From NCBI RefSeq assembly GCF_029910095.1, contig NZ_CP094526.1:4526001-4590000 (forward strand): DNA of 64,000 nt, written 5' to 3'. Below are positions 62,757 through 64,000 of this stretch, one piece after another. The position numbers were made by a program, and so were the translations under genes. This stretch comes from Bradyrhizobium sp. ISRA464 (lineage in GTDB: Bacteria > Pseudomonadota > Alphaproteobacteria > Rhizobiales > Xanthobacteraceae). The notes beneath the pieces are model-generated. The model made no database searches. It was given only the letters and a program-made list of their open reading frames with translations, and was not told the DNA's origin. The first letter of the stretch is position 1. Each line of letters opens with the position of its first letter.

Positions 62757-64000
62757 ATGCGAAAAATTCCGACCAATTCATCGAAGCCCTCGCCGCGCCG
62801 GACTGAGCTTCCGCTCGACCTCGCAGGCCCGCACGTGACGCAAGGTGCGGCCTCGCAGCACCGGCTCTATCAGGCGCTGTGCCACGCGATCGTCGGCGGC
62901 ATCGTCAAGTCCGGCGAACCGTTGCCGCCGTCGCGCGCACTTGCCAGGCAGACCGGCTTCCGCCGCAACGCCGTCACCACCGCCTACGAGCGGCTGATCG
63001 CCGACGGCTTTGCGGTCGCAACCGTCGGCTCCGGCACCTTCGTCGCCGCGCGCATCCCGGCGCAGGCCGGTAGCCCGCGACGCGCCAAGATCACGATTGA
63101 GCCGCCGCAGCACAGCGCGTTGTCGCTCGGCTGCACCCGTATCGACGAGCGCGCGCTGCAGCGCTTCCGCGCCTTCGCCGGCCGCCGGCTGCGCGCCTTC
63201 GGGCCCGAGCATCTCCACTACGGCGACCCCAGGGGCAATCGTGAACTGCGCGCGGCGATCGCAGACCATCTGTTGTCGGCGCGCGGGCTGCGCTGCGATC
63301 CCGACCAGATCATGCTGGCGTCGGGGACGTTGCACGCGCTGCGCATCGTGCTGAGCGCGATCCTCAAGCCCGGCGACAAGGTCTGGTGCGAGGATCCCGG
63401 CTATCCGGCGGCGCGGCGCGCAATCGAGCATTGCGGCTATCGTCCGGTGTCGGTGCCGGTCGATGCATCGGGCATGGTTGTCGGCAAGGGACGGACGTCG
63501 GCGCCGGCGGCGCGCGCCGCCTATGTGACGCCGTCGCACCAATTTCCGCTTGGCGTCCAGATGTCGATGCAGCGCCGGCTCGAGCTGCTCGACTGGGCCA
63601 AGGACGCCGATGCGTTCGTGTTCGAGGACGATTACGACAGCGAGTTCCGCTATGACGGCGCACCGCTGTTGTCGCTCGCCGGCATCGATCACTTGCGGCG
63701 CGTGATCTACATGGGCACCTTCGCCAAGACGCTATTTCCAGGATTGCGCATCGGCTACTGCGCCCTCCCCGAGCAGTTGATCGGCCCGGTGACGGCGGCG
63801 CGCGCCGCGCTCGACCGCTTTCCCGGCACGCTGCTGGAAGGTGCGGTTGCGGACATGCTGAACTCCGGCGCTTTCGCCGCCAATCTGCGCAAGGCGCGCA
63901 AGCTCTACCGCGAGGCGCGCGACATCCTGGCCTCGACGCTCGCTGCGGCCTCCGAAGGCAAACTCACGGTTCCCGTGCCGTCGCAAGGCCTGCATCTGGT
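62757..64000 (+). CDS. MocR/PdxR-type transcriptional regulator (3' end outside window)
   Basis: The frame from ATG 62757 is open to the end (414 codons). The N-terminus carries a GntR-type winged helix: LYQALCHAIVGGIVKSGEPL followed by PPSRALARQTGFRRNAVTTA and YERLIADGF. Then comes an aminotransferase-like domain with LHYGDPRGNRELRAAIADHL, FVFEDDYDSEFRYDG and the PLP Lys in MGTFAKTLFPGLRIGYCA. These regulators bind PLP and often control PLP synthesis or transport genes. It is divergent from the PNPOx-like gene by 74 bp, which is the usual layout. The rest lies outside. Confidence 0.92.
   Translation, partial: MRKIPTNSSKPSPRRTELPLDLAGPHVTQGAASQHRLYQALCHAIVGGIVKSGEPLPPSRALARQTGFRRNAVTTAYERLIADGFAVATVGSGTFVAARIPAQAGSPRRAKITIEPPQHSALSLGCTRIDERALQRFRAFAGRRLRAFGPEHLHYGDPRGNRELRAAIADHLLSARGLRCDPDQIMLASGTLHALRIVLSAILKPGDKVWCEDPGYPAARRAIEHCGYRPVSVPVDASGMVVGKGRTSAPAARAAYVTPSHQFPLGVQMSMQRRLELLDWAKDADAFVFEDDYDSEFRYDGAPLLSLAGIDHLRRVIYMGTFAKTLFPGLRIGYCALPEQLIGPVTAARAALDRFPGTLLEGAVADMLNSGAFAANLRKARKLYREARDILASTLAAASEGKLTVPVPSQGLHL

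Overview
The window looks like chromosomal DNA of a Bradyrhizobium-type alphaproteobacterium (Nitrobacteraceae). The grounds are high G+C coding sequence, a groESL operon with a CIRCE-like operator, a eukaryotic-type glutamine synthetase (glnII) with a divergent gstI/DUF2735-like gene, many small rhizobial proteins of unknown function, and several families of dispersed intergenic repeats typical of this group. Species cannot be named from the sequence alone.

Layout. 1-3917: end of a TIGR03118-like protein, then a type I secretion pair (HlyB-like ABC exporter broken by a one-base frameshift in its Walker A motif, and an intact HlyD-like adaptor). 3918-6080: a lower-G+C accessory patch with an ankyrin-repeat protein and a HExxH metallopeptidase-like protein, both with damaged 3' ends. 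6088-8286: groES-groEL with terminator, CIRCE-like operator and possible promoter. 8300-12203: an IS110-family element, a Tat-type amidohydrolase and an acetamidase/formamidase remnant. 12364-15983: isoaspartyl methyltransferase, Mth938-domain protein, SRPBCC protein and a saccharopine-dehydrogenase-like reductase. 16099-20641: a carbohydrate ABC importer (ATPase, Tat-exported binding protein, two permeases). 21225-31311: metabolic genes (flavin monooxygenase-like, panD, cystathionine gamma-synthase family, ROK/polyphosphate glucokinase-like, paiB, pdxY, csaA) separated by repeat-rich spacers. 31347-46303: small conserved proteins, cell-envelope genes (rlpA-like, L,D-transpeptidase), a chemotaxis receptor and assorted oxidoreductases and hydrolases. 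46605-49505: an acetyltransferase, a REP-flanked RAYT transposase and an ABC-F protein. 50400-53753: a broken ModA-like gene behind a two-domain GrlR-like gene, then glnII with a sigma-54 promoter and the divergent gstI-like gene. 54020-64000: phosphatase, SGNH hydrolase, SDR, a second GrlR-like gene, DUF2161, GNAT, thioesterase, cobalamin-binding-like protein, M20 peptidase, and a divergent PNPOx-like/MocR pair that runs off the end.

The best leads are the glnII/gstI control region, the two GrlR-like proteins with no type III secretion genes in view, the self-contained REP-RAYT-REP unit, three copies of a roughly 72-75 bp palindromic repeat, and the repeated pattern of repeats supplying the stop codons of neighbouring genes. 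At least five genes are visibly broken. I found no tRNA, rRNA or CRISPR array.
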